A stretch of 64,000 nucleotides of DNA from Balanoglossus misakiensis (lineage: Eukaryota; Hemichordata). Both the position numbers and the translations under genes were made by a program. The stretch is taken from assembly GCA_040954595.2 (NCBI GenBank), contig CM082578.2, positions 11,656,001 through 11,720,000 of the forward strand, written 5' to 3'. Shown piece after piece: positions 1-13,400 of the stretch (positions are counted from its first letter, which is position 1; each line of letters starts with the position of its first letter). The notes beneath the pieces were generated by a model, which worked only from the letters and a program-made list of their open reading frames with translations, made no database searches and was not told where the DNA came from.

Positions 1-1886
1 AAACATGCGGGGAAACTTGGTCATTTTTTTGTCGCGGTTCACTTGGGCATGTCTGAATACGGAGTGCTCAGGAGAGAGAAAGATAAACTCGCTAAAACCG
101 TGTCTTTCCGTCCGCATGACCAACCAAGGAGCGAAAAAGTCGTTATTTGGGCCGTAATAAAACGTTTTTGTCGTCGAGGAGTGAATAAAGAACGGTCAGA
201 TCGTTGCGGAGCAGGGAACTCTTATTCGCACCGCTGCGGTGCAAACTCTTATTTGCACCGCTGCGGTGCAAATAAGAATTTGCACCACTGCGGTGCAAAT
301 AAGATCATGGTAGTTATGCTGCAATATAGTGCGGTAAATTTCCGACTGTTTCGAGTACACATCCTGATGGCGAAGGGTTCAGGAAGGCTAGGCTTTTACC
401 TGAAGGTGTCAACTGATGTTGGTTCGAGACCACTTCTTTTTCTATTTTTTTTTTTTGAGAACTTTTAACGACATTATCATTGTAATTTCTATCATTTTCA
501 TAAAACCAATTCATTTCAATATCTACGCTGCGTTTTTTATCTGTCGGGTATAAGAAACATGCGGGGAAACTTGGTCATTTTTTTGTCGCGGTTCACTTGG
601 GCAAGTCTGAATACGGAGTGCTCAGGAGAGAGAAAGATAAACTCGCTAAAACCGTGTCTTTCCGTCCGCATGACCAACCAAGGAGCGAAAAAGTCGTTAT
701 TTGGGCCGTAATAAAACGTTTTTGTCGTCGAGGAGTGAATAAAGAACGGTCAGATCGTTGCGGAGCAGGGAACTCTTATTCGCACCGCTGCGGTGCAAAC
801 TCTTATTTGCACCGCTGCGGTGCAAATAAGAATTTGCACCACTGCGGTGCAAATAAGATCATGGTAGTTATGCTGCAATATAGTGCGGTAAATTTCCGAC
901 TGTTTCGAGTACACATCCTGATGGCGAAGGGTTCAGGAAGGCTAGGCTTTTACCTGAAGGTGTCAACTGATGTTGGTTCGAGACCACTTTTTTTTCTATT
1001 TTTTTTTTTGAGAACTTTTAACGACATTATTATTGTAATTTCTATCATTTTCATAAATCCAATTCATTTCAATATCTACGCTGCGTTTTTTATCTGTCGG
1101 GTATAAGAAACATGCGGGGAAACTTGGTCATTTTTTTGTCGCGGTTCACTTGGGCATGTCTGAATACGGAGTGCTCAGGAGAGAGAAAGATAAACTCGCT
1201 AAAACCGTGTCTTTCTGTCCGCATGACCAACCAAGGAGCGAAAAAGTCGTTATTTGGGCCGTAATAAAACGTTTTTGTCGTCGAGGAGTGAATAAAGAAC
1301 GGTCAGATCGTTGCGGAGCAGGGAACTCTTATTCGCACCGCTGCGGTGCAAACTCTTATTTGCACCGCTGCGGTGCAAATAAGAATTTGCACCACTGCGG
1401 TGCAAATAAGATCATGGTAGTTATGCTGCAATATAGTGCGGTAAATTTCCGACTGTTTCGAGTACACATCCTGATGGCGAAGGGCTCAGGAAGGCTAGGC
1501 TTTTACCTGAAGGTGTCAACTGATGTTGGTTCGAGACCACTTTTTTTCTATTTTTTTTTTTTTGAGAACTTTTAACGACATTATCATTGTAATTTCTATC
1601 ATTTTCATAAATCCAATTCATTTCAATATCTACGCTGCGTTTTTTATCTGTCGGGTATAAGAAACATGCGGGGAAACTTGGTCATTTTTTTGTCGCGGTT
1701 CACTTGGGCAAGTCTGAATACGGAGTGCTCAGGAGAGAGAAAGATAAACTCGCTAAAACCGTGTCTTTCCGTCCGCATGACCAACCAAGGAGCGAAAAAG
1801 TCGTTATTTGGGCCGTAATAAAACGTTTTTGTCGTCGAGGAGTGAATAAAGAACGGTCAGATCGTTGCGGAGCAGGGAACTCTTAT
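1..1886. repeat. 553/554-bp tandem satellite, right end of array
   Basis: Direct repeats begin at 1, 555, 1108 and 1662, giving periods of 554, 553 and 554 bp. Copies differ by only a few substitutions and by the length of a T-run. The fourth copy stops at about 1886. The array runs off the left edge, so its real length is unknown. Each copy has a roughly 141-codon open frame, but this frame crosses a palindrome cluster and has no gene-like context, so I do not call it a gene. Copies 1 and 3 share GCATGTCTG near their start while copies 2 and 4 have GCAAGTCTG, which hints at a dimeric unit. Confidence 0.97.
221..303. repeat. cluster of three GC-core palindromes in the satellite monomer
   Basis: Three units of about 30 bp follow each other, each centred on a GCACCGC/GCGGTGC dyad. 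The middle one, 248-276, is a perfect hairpin with 14-nt arms (left arm CTTATTTGCACCGC) around one central base. The outer two carry mismatches. The cluster recurs at 775-857 and 1328-1410. It is missing from the truncated fourth copy. Confidence 0.93.
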
Positions 1887-2849
1887 GTCACGTACGATTG
1901 AAGGCGCCGAGGGACAAGCAAAGATAATCAACGGCTGCTTTGAAAATATTCAATTCCTAGAAAACACGAGTGATTTTTTTATGAGGGTTCTTTTTGCGAT
2001 AAGGAGCTACTCAAGCTTAACAGTCGCACGTTTTCACATGTTACGAAGACAATGACGGAAATTCTAATACACCAGTAAAATGTTCTTTTGAAAATTAGGC
2101 ATTTTTATACTTGTATTAAGAATCATAACTTTGAAAAGGACGGAAACTGTTGTAAGAAATATAGTTTTTAAACAGATAATCGATGAATGGAGAAACGCGT
2201 TTTATGTTCGGAGATAAGACAGCTGAGCTTAGTATTTTTGTTCTGTCGTTGAAATGGTAAATATCTTCATATATGTCAACCAACAGTCATTAACACAGTA
2301 TTTGTCATACATGGTGGCCATTAATGTAGATGGCCGCATTGACGACGACCTAAAAAACCCTGGTTATTCTGCTGGATGTTTTATAATTAATGCGGTGCAT
2401 CCGGTGAGCAGGGATGAGTGAAACCATGGAGACGGGAAGATAAGTCATGGAGTAACGAGCCCCTTTGAGTAACCCGTCTTACTCTTTAATGGATAAAGTG
2501 TTCTCCGATGTCAATCTTTATTGCGAATAACTCAATCGGCGTCGGGCCCACACGAGACCAGGGAACAAAACCCGAACGGCCAACAAGTCGCCCGTCCAAT
2601 CAGTGATTGTTCAGTCAGTGAAATTAATGTCAGGTGATTTACTCATCGGTGCAACCGGATCTGAGACAGTAACTTGGGGCTAATAGTGCTTCAGGTCATC
2701 TTCGCGAAATTAAAACATCGACTTGAAAAAAATCGAGTACCTTCATCATTGGAGAAACGGATTCGTGCGTTTTTACGTAAGATAGTCTGATGCCATGAAG
2801 TGAGCATCTCTATGACGACTACATTGCGCACACTCCATGTCTCATCATT
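1887..2849. other. unique spacer between two satellite arrays
   Basis: The sequence leaves the 553-bp satellite after about 1886 and enters the 87-bp satellite at about 2850. I see no open frame of note, no splice-bounded exon, no RNA gene and no internal repeat here. Confidence 0.7.
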
Positions 2850-2950
2850 TTCATCGACAAATTCTTGACTTTGAGAAATTTCGTGATTTTGTCATTTCTG
2901 GACGTTTTTCATGGGTTATAGCTCATGAAAATCGTCAAAATCGACAAATT
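2850..2950. repeat. left-edge family B satellite monomers
   Basis: The first unit and part of the second match family B (TTGACTTTGAGAAATTTCGTG, then TGTCATTTCTGGACG). Near 2940-2960 the second unit becomes family A, so the B-to-A transition lies inside one monomer. Confidence 0.85.
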
Positions 2951-3179
2951 TTTCGACTTTGCGAAATTTCAAAATTTCGTCGATTTTGGAAAAAATCATG
3001 GGTTATAGCTCATGAAAATCATCAGAAAATGACAATTTTGCGACTTTGCGAGATTTCAAATTTTCGTCGATTTTTGAAAAAATCATGGGTTATAGCTCAT
3101 GAAAATCATCAGAAAATGACAATTTTACGACTTTGCGAAATTTCAAAATTTCGTCGATTTTTGAAAAAATCATGGGTTA

Positions 3180-6140
3180 TAGCTCATGAAAATCATCAGA
3201 AAATGACAATTTTTCGACTTTGCGAGATTTCAAAATTTCGTCGATTTTTGAAAAAATCATGGGTTATAGCTCATGAAAATCATCAGAAAATGACAATTTT
3301 TCGACTTTGCGAAATTTCAAAATTTCGTCGATTTTTGAAAAAATCATGGGTTATAGCTCATGAAAATCATCAGAAAATGACAATTTTTCGACTTTGCGTA
3401 ATTTCAATATTTCGTCGATTTTTGAAAAAATCATGGGTTATAGCTCATGAAAATCATCAGAAAATGACAATTTTTCGACTTTGCGAAATTTCAAAATTTC
3501 GTCGATTTTTGAAAAAATCATGGGTTATAGCTCATGAAAATCATCAGAAAATGACAATTTTTCGACTTTGCGAAATTTCAAAATTTCGTCGATTTTTGAA
3601 AAAATCATGGGTTATAGCTCATGAAAATCATCAGAAAATGACAATTTTTCGACTTTGCGTAATTTCAATATTTCGTCGATTTTTGAATAAATCATGGGTT
3701 ATAGCTCATGAAAATCATCAGAAAATGACAATTTTACGACTTTGCGAAATTTCAAAATTTCGTCGATTTTTGAAAAAAAATCATGGGTTATAGCTCATGA
3801 AAATCATCAGAAAAGGACAATTTTTCGACTTTGCGAAATTTCAAAATTTCGTCGATTTTTGAAAAAATCATGGGTTATAGCTCATGAAAATCATCAGAAA
3901 ATGACAATTTTACGACTTTGCGAAATTTCAAAATTTCGTCGATTTTTTAAAAAATCATGGGTTATAGCTCATGAAAATCATCAGAAAATGACAATTTTAC
4001 GACTTTGCGAAATTTCAAAATTTCGTCGATTTTTGAAAAAATCATAGCTCATGAAACTCATCAGAAAATGACAATTTTTCGACTTTGCGAAATTTCAAAA
4101 TTTCGTCGATTTTTGAAAAAAATCATGGGTTATAGCTCATGAAAATCATCAGAAAATGACAATTTTTCGACTTTGCGTAATTTCAAAATTTCTTCGATTT
4201 TTGAAAAAATAATGGGTTATAGCTCATGGAAAATCATCAGAAAATGACAATTTTTCGACTTTGCGAAATTTCAAAATTTCGTCGATTTTTGAAAAAATCA
4301 TGGGTTATAGCTCATGAAAATCATCAGAAAATGACAATTTTTCGACTTTGCGAAATTTCAAAATTTCGTCGATTTTTGAAAAAATCATGGGTTATAGCTC
4401 ATGAAAATCATCAGAAAATGACAATTTTACGACTTTGCGAAATTTCAAAATTTCGTCGATTTTTGAAAAAATCATGCGTTATAGCTCATGAAAATCATCA
4501 GAAAATGACAATTTTACGACTTTGCGAAATTTCAAAATTTCGTCGATTTTTGAAAAAATCATGGGTTATAGCTCATGAAAATCATCACAAAATGACAATT
4601 TTTCGACTTTGCGAAATTTCAAAATTTCGTCGATTTTTGAAAAAATCATGGGTTATAGCTCATGAAAATCATCAGAAAATGACAATTTTTCGACTTTGCG
4701 AGATTTCAAAATTTCGTCGATTTTTGAAAAAATCATGGGTTATAGCTCATGAAAATCATCAGAAAATGACAATTTTTCGACTTTGCGAAATTTCAAAATT
4801 TCGTCGATTTTTGAAAAAATCATGGGTTATAGCTCATGAAAATCATCAGAAAATGACAATTTTTCGACTTTGCGTAATTTCAATATTTCGTCGATTTTTG
4901 AAAAAATCATGGGTTATAGCTCATGAAAATCATCAGAAAATGACAATTTTTCGACTTTGCGAAATTTCAAAATTTCGTCGATTTTTGAAAAAATCATGGG
5001 TTATAGCTCATGAAAATCATCAGAAAATGACAATTTTTCGACTTTGCGAAATTTCAAAATTTCGTCGATTTTTGAAAAAATCATGGGTTATAGCTCATGA
5101 AAATCATCAGAAAATGACAATTTTTCGACTTTGCGTAATTTCAATATTTCGTCGATTTTTGAATAAATCATGGGTTATAGCTCATGAAAATCATCAGAAA
5201 ATGACAATTTTACGACTTTGCGAAATTTCAAAATTTCGTCGATTTTTGAAAAAAAATCATGGGTTATAGCTCATGAAAATCATCAGAAAAGGACAATTTT
5301 TCGACTTTGCGAAATTTCAAAATTTCGTCGATTTTTGAAAAAATCATGGGTTATAGCTCATGAAAATCATCAGAAAATGACAATTTTACGACTTTGCGAA
5401 ATTTCAAAATTTCGTCGATTTTTTAAAAAATCATGGGTTATAGCTCATGAAAATCATCAGAAAATGACAATTTTACGACTTTGCGAAATTTCAAAATTTC
5501 GTCGATTTTTGAAAAAATCATAGCTCATGAAACTCATCAGAAAATGACAATTTTTCGACTTTGCGAAATTTCAAAATTTCGTCGATTTTTGAAAAAAATC
5601 ATGGGTTATAGCTCATGAAAATCATCAGAAAATGACAATTTTTCGACTTTGCGTAATTTCAAAATTTCTTCGATTTTTGAAAAAATAATGGGTTATAGCT
5701 CATGGAAAATCATCAGAAAATGACAATTTTTTGACTTTGCGAAATTTCAAAATTTCGTCGATTTTTGAAAAAATCATGGGTTATAGCTCATGAAAATCAT
5801 CAGAAAATGACAATTTTTCGACTTTGCGAAATTTCAAAATTTCGTCGATTTTTGAAAAAATCATGGGTTATAGCTCATGAAAATCATCAGAAAATGACAA
5901 TTTTACGACTTTGCGAAATTTCAAAATTTCGTCGATTTTTGAAAAAATCATGCGTTATAGCTCATGAAAATCATCAGAAAATGACAATTTTACGACTTTG
6001 CGAAATTTCAAAATTTCGTCGATTTTTGAAAAAATCATGGGTTATAGCTCATGAAAATCATCACAAAATGACAATTTTTCGACTTTGCGAAATTTCAAAA
6101 TTTCGTCGATTTTTGAAAAAATCATGGGTTATAGCTCATG
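3180..6140. repeat. 1476-bp higher-order duplication inside the satellite
   Basis: Diagnostic variants recur exactly 1476 bp apart (about 17 monomers). The frame break at 3793 recurs at 5269, the short monomer lacking the GGGTTA segment at about 4042 recurs at 5518, and the rare TCATGCG variant at 4475 recurs at 5951. Confidence 0.85.
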
Positions 6141-9100
6141 AAAATCATCAGAAAATGACAATTTTTCGACTTTGCGAAATTTCAAAATTTCGTCGATTTT
6201 TGAAAAAATCATGGGTTATAGCTCATGAAAATCATCAGAAAATGACAATTTTTCGACTTTGCGAAATTTCAAAATTTCGTCGATTTTTGAAAAAATCATG
6301 GGTTATAGCTCATGAAAATCATCAGAAAATGACAATTTTTCGACTTTGCGAAATTTCAAAATTTCGTCGATTTTTGAAAAAATCATGGGTTATAGCTCAT
6401 GAAAATCATCAGAAAATGACAATTTTTCGACTTTGCGAAATTTCAAAATTTCGTCGATTTTTGAAAAAATTATGGGTTATAGCTCATGAAAATCATCAGA
6501 AAATGACAATTTTTCGACTTAGCGAAATTTCAAAATTTCGTCGATTTTTGAAAAAATCATGGGTTATAGCTCATGAAAATCATCAGAAAATGACAATTTT
6601 TCGACTTTGCGAAATTTCAAAATTTCGTCGATTTTTGAAAAAATCATGGGTTATAGCTCATGAAAATCATCAGAAAATGACAATTTTTCGACTTTGCGAA
6701 ATTTCAAAATTTCGTCGATTTTTGAAAAAATCATGGGTTATAGCTCATGAAAATCATCAGAAAATGACAATTTTTCGACTTTGCGAAATATCAAAATTTC
6801 GTCGATTTTTGAAAAAATCATGGGTTATAGCTCATGAAAATCATCAGAAAATGACAATTTTTCGACTTTGCGAAATTTCAAAATTTCGTCGATTTTTGAA
6901 AAAATCATGGGTTATAGCTCATGAAAATCATCAGAAAATGACAATTTTTCGACTTTGCGAAATTTCAAAATTTCGTCGATTTTTGAAAAAATCATGGGTT
7001 ATAGCTCATGAAAATCATCAGAAAATGACAATTTTTCGACTTTGCGAAATATCAAAATTTCGTCGATTTTTGAAAAAATCATGGGTTATAGCTCATGAAA
7101 ATCATCAGAAAATGACAATTTTTCGACTTTGCGAAATATCAAAATTTCGTCGATTTTTGAAAAAATCATGGGTTATAGCTCATGAAAATCATCAGAAAAT
7201 GACAATTTTTCGACTTTGCGAAATTTCAAAATTTCGTCGATTTTTGAAAAAATCATGGGTTATAGCTCATGAAAATCATCAGAAAATGACAATTTTTCGA
7301 CTTTGCGAAATATCAAAATTTCGTCGATTTTTGAAAAAATCATGGGTTATAGCTCATGAAAATCATCACAAAATGACAATTTTTCGACTTTGCGAAATTT
7401 CAAAATTTAGTCGATTTTTGAAAAAATCATGGGTTATAGCTCATGAAAATCATCAGAAAATGACAATTTTTCGAATTTGCGAAAGTTCAAAATTTCTTCA
7501 TTTTTGAAAAAATCATGGGTTATAGCTCATGAAAATCATCCAGAAATGACAATTTTTCGAATTTGCGAAAGTTCTAAATTTCTTCATTTTTTGAAAAAAT
7601 CATGGGTTATAGCTCATGAAAATCATCCAGAAATGACAATTTTTCGACTTTGCGAAATTTCAAAATTTAGTCGATTTTTGAAAAAATCATGGGTTATAGC
7701 TCATGAAAATCATCAGAAAATGACAATTTTTCGACTCTGCGAAATTTCAAAATTTCGTCGATTTTTGAAAAAATCATGGGTTATAGCTCATGAAAATCAT
7801 CAGAAAATGACAATTTTTCGAATTTGCGAAAGTTCAAAATTTCTTCATTTTTGAAAAAATCATGGGTTATAGCTCATGAAAATCATCAGAAAATGACAAT
7901 TTTACGACTTTGCGAAATTTCAAAATTTCGTCGATTTTTTAAAAAATCATGGGTTATAGCTCATGAAAATCATCAGAAAATGACAATTTTACGACTTTGC
8001 GAAATTTCAAAATTTCGTCGATTTTTGAAAAAATCATAGCTCATGAAACTCATCAGAAAATGACAATTTTTCGACTTTGCGAAATTTCAAAATTTCGTCG
8101 ATTTTTGAAAAAAATCATGGGTTATAGCTCATGAAAATCATCAGAAAATGACAATTTTTCGACTTTGCGTAATTTCAAAATTTCTTCGATTTTTGAAAAA
8201 ATAATGGGTTATAGCTCATGGAAAATCATCAGAAAATGACAATTTTTTGACTTTGCGAAATTTCAAAATTTCGTCGATTTTTGAAAAAATCATGGGTTAT
8301 AGCTCATGAAAATCATCAGAAAATGACAATTTTTCGACTTTGCGAAATTTCAAAATTTCGTCGATTTTTGAAAAAATCATGGGTTATAGCTCATGAAAAT
8401 CATCAGAAAATGACAATTTTACGACTTTGCGAAATTTCAAAATTTCGTCGATTTTTGAAAAAATCATGCGTTATAGCTCATGAAAATCATCAGAAAATGA
8501 CAATTTTACGACTTTGCGAAATTTCAAAATTTCGTCGATTTTTGAAAAAATCATGGGTTATAGCTCATGAAAATCATCACAAAATGACAATTTTTCGACT
8601 TTGCGAAATTTCAAAATTTCGTCGATTTTTGAAAAAATCATGGGTTATAGCTCATGAAAATCATCAGAAAATGACAATTTTTCGACTTTGCGAAATTTCA
8701 AAATTTCGTCGATTTTTGAAAAAATCATGGGTTATAGCTCATGAAAATCATCAGAAAATGACAATTTTTCGACTTTGCGAAATTTCAAAATTTCGTCGAT
8801 TTTTGAAAAAATCATGGGTTATAGCTCATGAAAATCATCAGAAAATGACAATTTTTCGACTTTGCGAAATTTCAAAATTTCGTCGATTTTTGAAAAAATC
8901 ATGGGTTATAGCTCATGAAAATCATCAGAAAATGACAATTTTTCGACTTTGCGAAATTTCAAAATTTCGTCGATTTTTGAAAAAATTATGGGTTATAGCT
9001 CATGAAAATCATCAGAAAATGACAATTTTTCGACTTAGCGAAATTTCAAAATTTCGTCGATTTTTGAAAAAATCATGGGTTATAGCTCATGAAAATCATC

Positions 9101-10485
9101 AGAAAATGACAATTTTTCGACTTTGCGAAATTTCAAAATTTCGTCGATTTTTGAAAAAATCATGGGTTATAGCTCATGAAAATCATCAGAAAATGACAAT
9201 TTTTCGACTTTGCGAAATTTCAAAATTTCGTCGATTTTTGAAAAAATCATGGGTTATAGCTCATGAAAATCATCAGAAAATGACAATTTTTCGACTTTGC
9301 GAAATATCAAAATTTCGTCGATTTTTGAAAAAATCATGGGTTATAGCTCATGAAAATCATCAGAAAATGACAATTTTTCGACTTTGCGAAATTTCAAAAT
9401 TTCGTCGATTTTTGAAAAAATCATGGGTTATAGCTCATGAAAATCATCAGAAAATGACAATTTTTCGACTTTGCGAAATTTCAAAATTTCGTCGATTTTT
9501 GAAAAAATCATGGGTTATAGCTCATGAAAATCATCAGAAAATGACAATTTTTCGACTTTGCGAAATATCAAAATTTCGTCGATTTTTGAAAAAATCATGG
9601 GTTATAGCTCATGAAAATCATCAGAAAATGACAATTTTTCGACTTTGCGAAATATCAAAATTTCGTCGATTTTTGAAAAAATCATGGGTTATAGCTCATG
9701 AAAATCATCAGAAAATGACAATTTTTCGACTTTGCGAAATTTCAAAATTTCGTCGATTTTTGAAAAAATCATGGGTTATAGCTCATGAAAATCATCAGAA
9801 AATGACAATTTTTCGACTTTGCGAAATATCAAAATTTCGTCGATTTTTGAAAAAATCATGGGTTATAGCTCATGAAAATCATCACAAAATGACAATTTTT
9901 CGACTTTGCGAAATTTCAAAATTTAGTCGATTTTTGAAAAAATCATGGGTTATAGCTCATGAAAATCATCAGAAAATGACAATTTTTCGAATTTGCGAAA
10001 GTTCAAAATTTCTTCATTTTTGAAAAAATCATGGGTTATAGCTCATGAAAATCATCCAGAAATGACAATTTTTCGAATTTGCGAAAGTTCTAAATTTCTT
10101 CATTTTTTGAAAAAATCATGGGTTATAGCTCATGAAAATCATCCAGAAATGACAATTTTTCGACTTTGCGAAATTTCAAAATTTAGTCGATTTTTGAAAA
10201 AATCATGGGTTATAGCTCATGAAAATCATCAGAAAATGACAATTTTTCGACTCTGCGAAATTTCAAAATTTCGTCGATTTTTGAAAAAATCATGGGTTAT
10301 AGCTCATGAAAATCATCAGAAAATGACAATTTTTCGAATTTGCGAAAGTTCAAAATTTCTTCATTTTTGAAAAAATCATGGGTTATAGCTCATGAAAATC
10401 ATCCAGAAATGACAATTTTTCGAATTTGCGAAAGTTCTAAATTTCTTCATTTTTTGAAAAAATCATGGGTTATAGCTCATGAAAA
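5450..10485. repeat. 2516-bp tandem duplication inside the satellite
   Basis: Two near-identical blocks of about 29 monomers lie head-to-tail. The 580-codon frames at 5765-7507 and 8281-10023, the 125-codon frames at 7477-7854 and 9993-10370, and the TCATGCG variants at 5951 and 8467 are all offset by 2516 bp. The block includes a subfamily with TTTCGAATTTGCGAAAGTTC. Related blocks recur further right with offsets of 3305 bp (9993 to 13298) and 3826 bp (11628 to 15454). Confidence 0.85.
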
Positions 10486-13400
10486 TCATCAGAAAATGAC
10501 AATTTTTCGACTTTGCGAAATTTCAAAATTTAGTCGATTTTTGAAAAAATCATGGGTTATAGCTCATGAAAATCATCAGAAAATGACAATTTTTCGAATT
10601 TGCGAAAGTTCTAAATTTCTTCATTTTTTGAAAAAATCATGGGTTATAGCTCATGAAAATCATCAGAAAATGACAATTTTTCGACTTTGCGAAATTTCAA
10701 AATTTAGTCGATTTTTGAAAAAATCATGGGTTATAGCTCATGAAAATCATCAGAAAATGACAATTTTTCGACTCTGCGAAATTTCAAAATTTCGTCGATT
10801 TTTGAAAAAATCATGGGTTATAGCTCATGAAAATCATCAGAAAATGACAATTTAACGACTCTGCGAAATTTCAAAATTTCGTCGATTTTTGAAAAAATCA
10901 TGGGTTATAGCTCATGAAAATCATCAGAAAATGAAAATTTTTCGACTTTGCGAAATATCAAAATTTCGTCGATTTTTGAAAAAATCATGGGTTATAGCTC
11001 ATGAAAATCATCAGAAAATGACAATTTTTCGACTTTGCGAAATATCAAAATTTCGTCGATTTTTGAAAAAATCATGGGTTATAGCTCATGAAAATCATCA
11101 GAAAATGACAATTTTTCGACTTTGCGAAATTTCAAAATTTCGTCGATTTTTGAAAAAATCATGGGTTATAGCTCATGAAAATCATCAGAAAATGACAATT
11201 TTTCGACTTTGCGAAATATCAAAATTTCGTCGATTTTTGAAAAAATCATGGGTTATAGCTCATGAAAATCATCAGAAAATGACAATTTTTCGACTCTGCG
11301 AAATTTCAAAATTTCGTCGATTTTTGAAAAAATCATGGGTTATAGCTCATGAAAATCATCAGAAAATGACAATTTTTCGACTTTGCGAAATTTCAAAATT
11401 TCGTCGATTTTTGAAAAAATCATGGGTTATAGCTCATGAAAATCATCAGAAAATGACAATTTTTCGACTTTGCGTAATTTCAAAATTTCGTCGATTTTTG
11501 AAAAAATCATGGGTTATAGCACATGAAAATCATCAGAAAATGACAATTTTTCGACTTTGCGAAATTTCAAAATTTCGTCGATTTTTGAAAAAAATCATGG
11601 GTTATAGCTCATGAAAATCATCAGAAAATGAAAATTTTTCGACTTTGCGTAATTTCAAAATTTCGTCGATTTTTGAAAAAATCATGGGTTATAGCTCATG
11701 AAAATCATCAGAAAATGACAATTTTTCGACTTTGCGAAATATCAAAATTTCGTCGATTTTTGAAAAAATCATGGGTTATAGCTCATGAAAATCATCAGAA
11801 AATGACAATTTTTCGACTTTGCGAAATATCAAAATTTCGTCGATTTTTGAAAAAATCATGGGTTATAGCTCATGAAAATCATCAGAAAATGACAATTTTT
11901 CGACTTTGCGAAATTTCAAAATTTCGTCGATTTTTGAAAAAATCATGGGTTATAGCTCATGAAAATCATCAGAAAATGACAATTTTTCGACTTTGCGAAA
12001 TATCAAAATTTCGTCGATTTTTGAAAAAATCATGGGTTATAGCTCATGAAAATCATCAGAAAATGACAATTTTTCGACTTTGCGAAATTTCAAAATTTAG
12101 TCGATTTTTGAAAAAATCATGGGTTATAGCTCATGAAAATCATCAGAAAATGACAATTTTTCGACTTTGCGAAATTTCAAAATTTCGTCGATTTTTGAAA
12201 AAATCATGGGTTATAGCTCATGAAAATCATCAGAAAATGACAATTTTACGACTCTGCGAAATTTCAAAATTTCGTCGATTTTTGAAAAAATCATGGGTTA
12301 TAGCTCATGAAAATCATCAGAAAATGACAATTTTTCGACTCTGCGAAATTTCAAAATTTCGTCGATTTTTGAAAAAATCATGGGTTATAGCACATGAAAA
12401 TCATCAGAAAATGACAATTTTTCGACTTTGCGAAATTTCAAAATTTCGTCGATTTTTGAAAAAATCATGGGTTATAGCTCATGAAAATCATCAGAAAATG
12501 ACAATTTTTCGACTCTGCGAAATTTCAAAATTTCGTCGATTTTTGAAAAAATCATGGGTTATAGCACATGAAAATCATCAGAAAATGACAATTTTTCGAC
12601 TTTGCGAAATTTCAAAATTTCGTCGATTTTTGAAAAAATCATGGGTTATAGCTCATGAAAATCATCAGAAAATGACAATTTTTCGACTTTGCGAAATTTC
12701 AAAATTTCGTCGATTTTTGAAAAAATCATGGGTTATAGCTCATGAAAATCATCAGAAAATGACAATTTTTCGACTTTGCGAAATTTCAAAATTTCGTCGA
12801 TTTTTGAAAAAATCATGGGTTATAGCTCATGAAAATCATCAGAAAATGACAATTTTTCGACTTTGCGAAATATCAAAATTTCGTCGATTTTTGAAAAAAT
12901 CATGGGTTATAGCTCATGAAAATCATCAGAAAATGACAATTTTTCGACTTTGCGAAATATCAAAATTTCGTCGATTTTTGAAAAAATCATGGGTTATAGC
13001 TCATGAAAATCATCAGAAAATGACAATTTTTCGACTTTGCGAAATTTCAAAATTTCGTCGATTTTTGAAAAAATCATGGGTTATAGCTCATGAAAATCAT
13101 CAGAAAATGACAATTTTTCGACTTTGCGAAATATCAAAATTTCGTCGATTTTTGAAAAAATCATGGGTTATAGCTCATGAAAATCATCACAAAATGACAA
13201 TTTTTCGACTTTGCGAAATTTCAAAATTTAGTCGATTTTTGAAAAAATCATGGGTTATAGCTCATGAAAATCATCAGAAAATGACAATTTTTCGAATTTG
13301 CGAAAGTTCAAAATTTCTTCATTTTTGAAAAAATCATGGGTTATAGCTCATGAAAATCATCCAGAAATGACAATTTTTCGAATTTGCGAAAGTTCTAAAT

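Noticed and set aside
43-468. 141-codon frame repeated in each 553-bp monomer
   Set aside because: It crosses the palindrome cluster, has a low-complexity Cys-Gly-Ala-Asn tract that simply reflects the palindromes, and begins at TTG rather than ATG. No domain or splice context.
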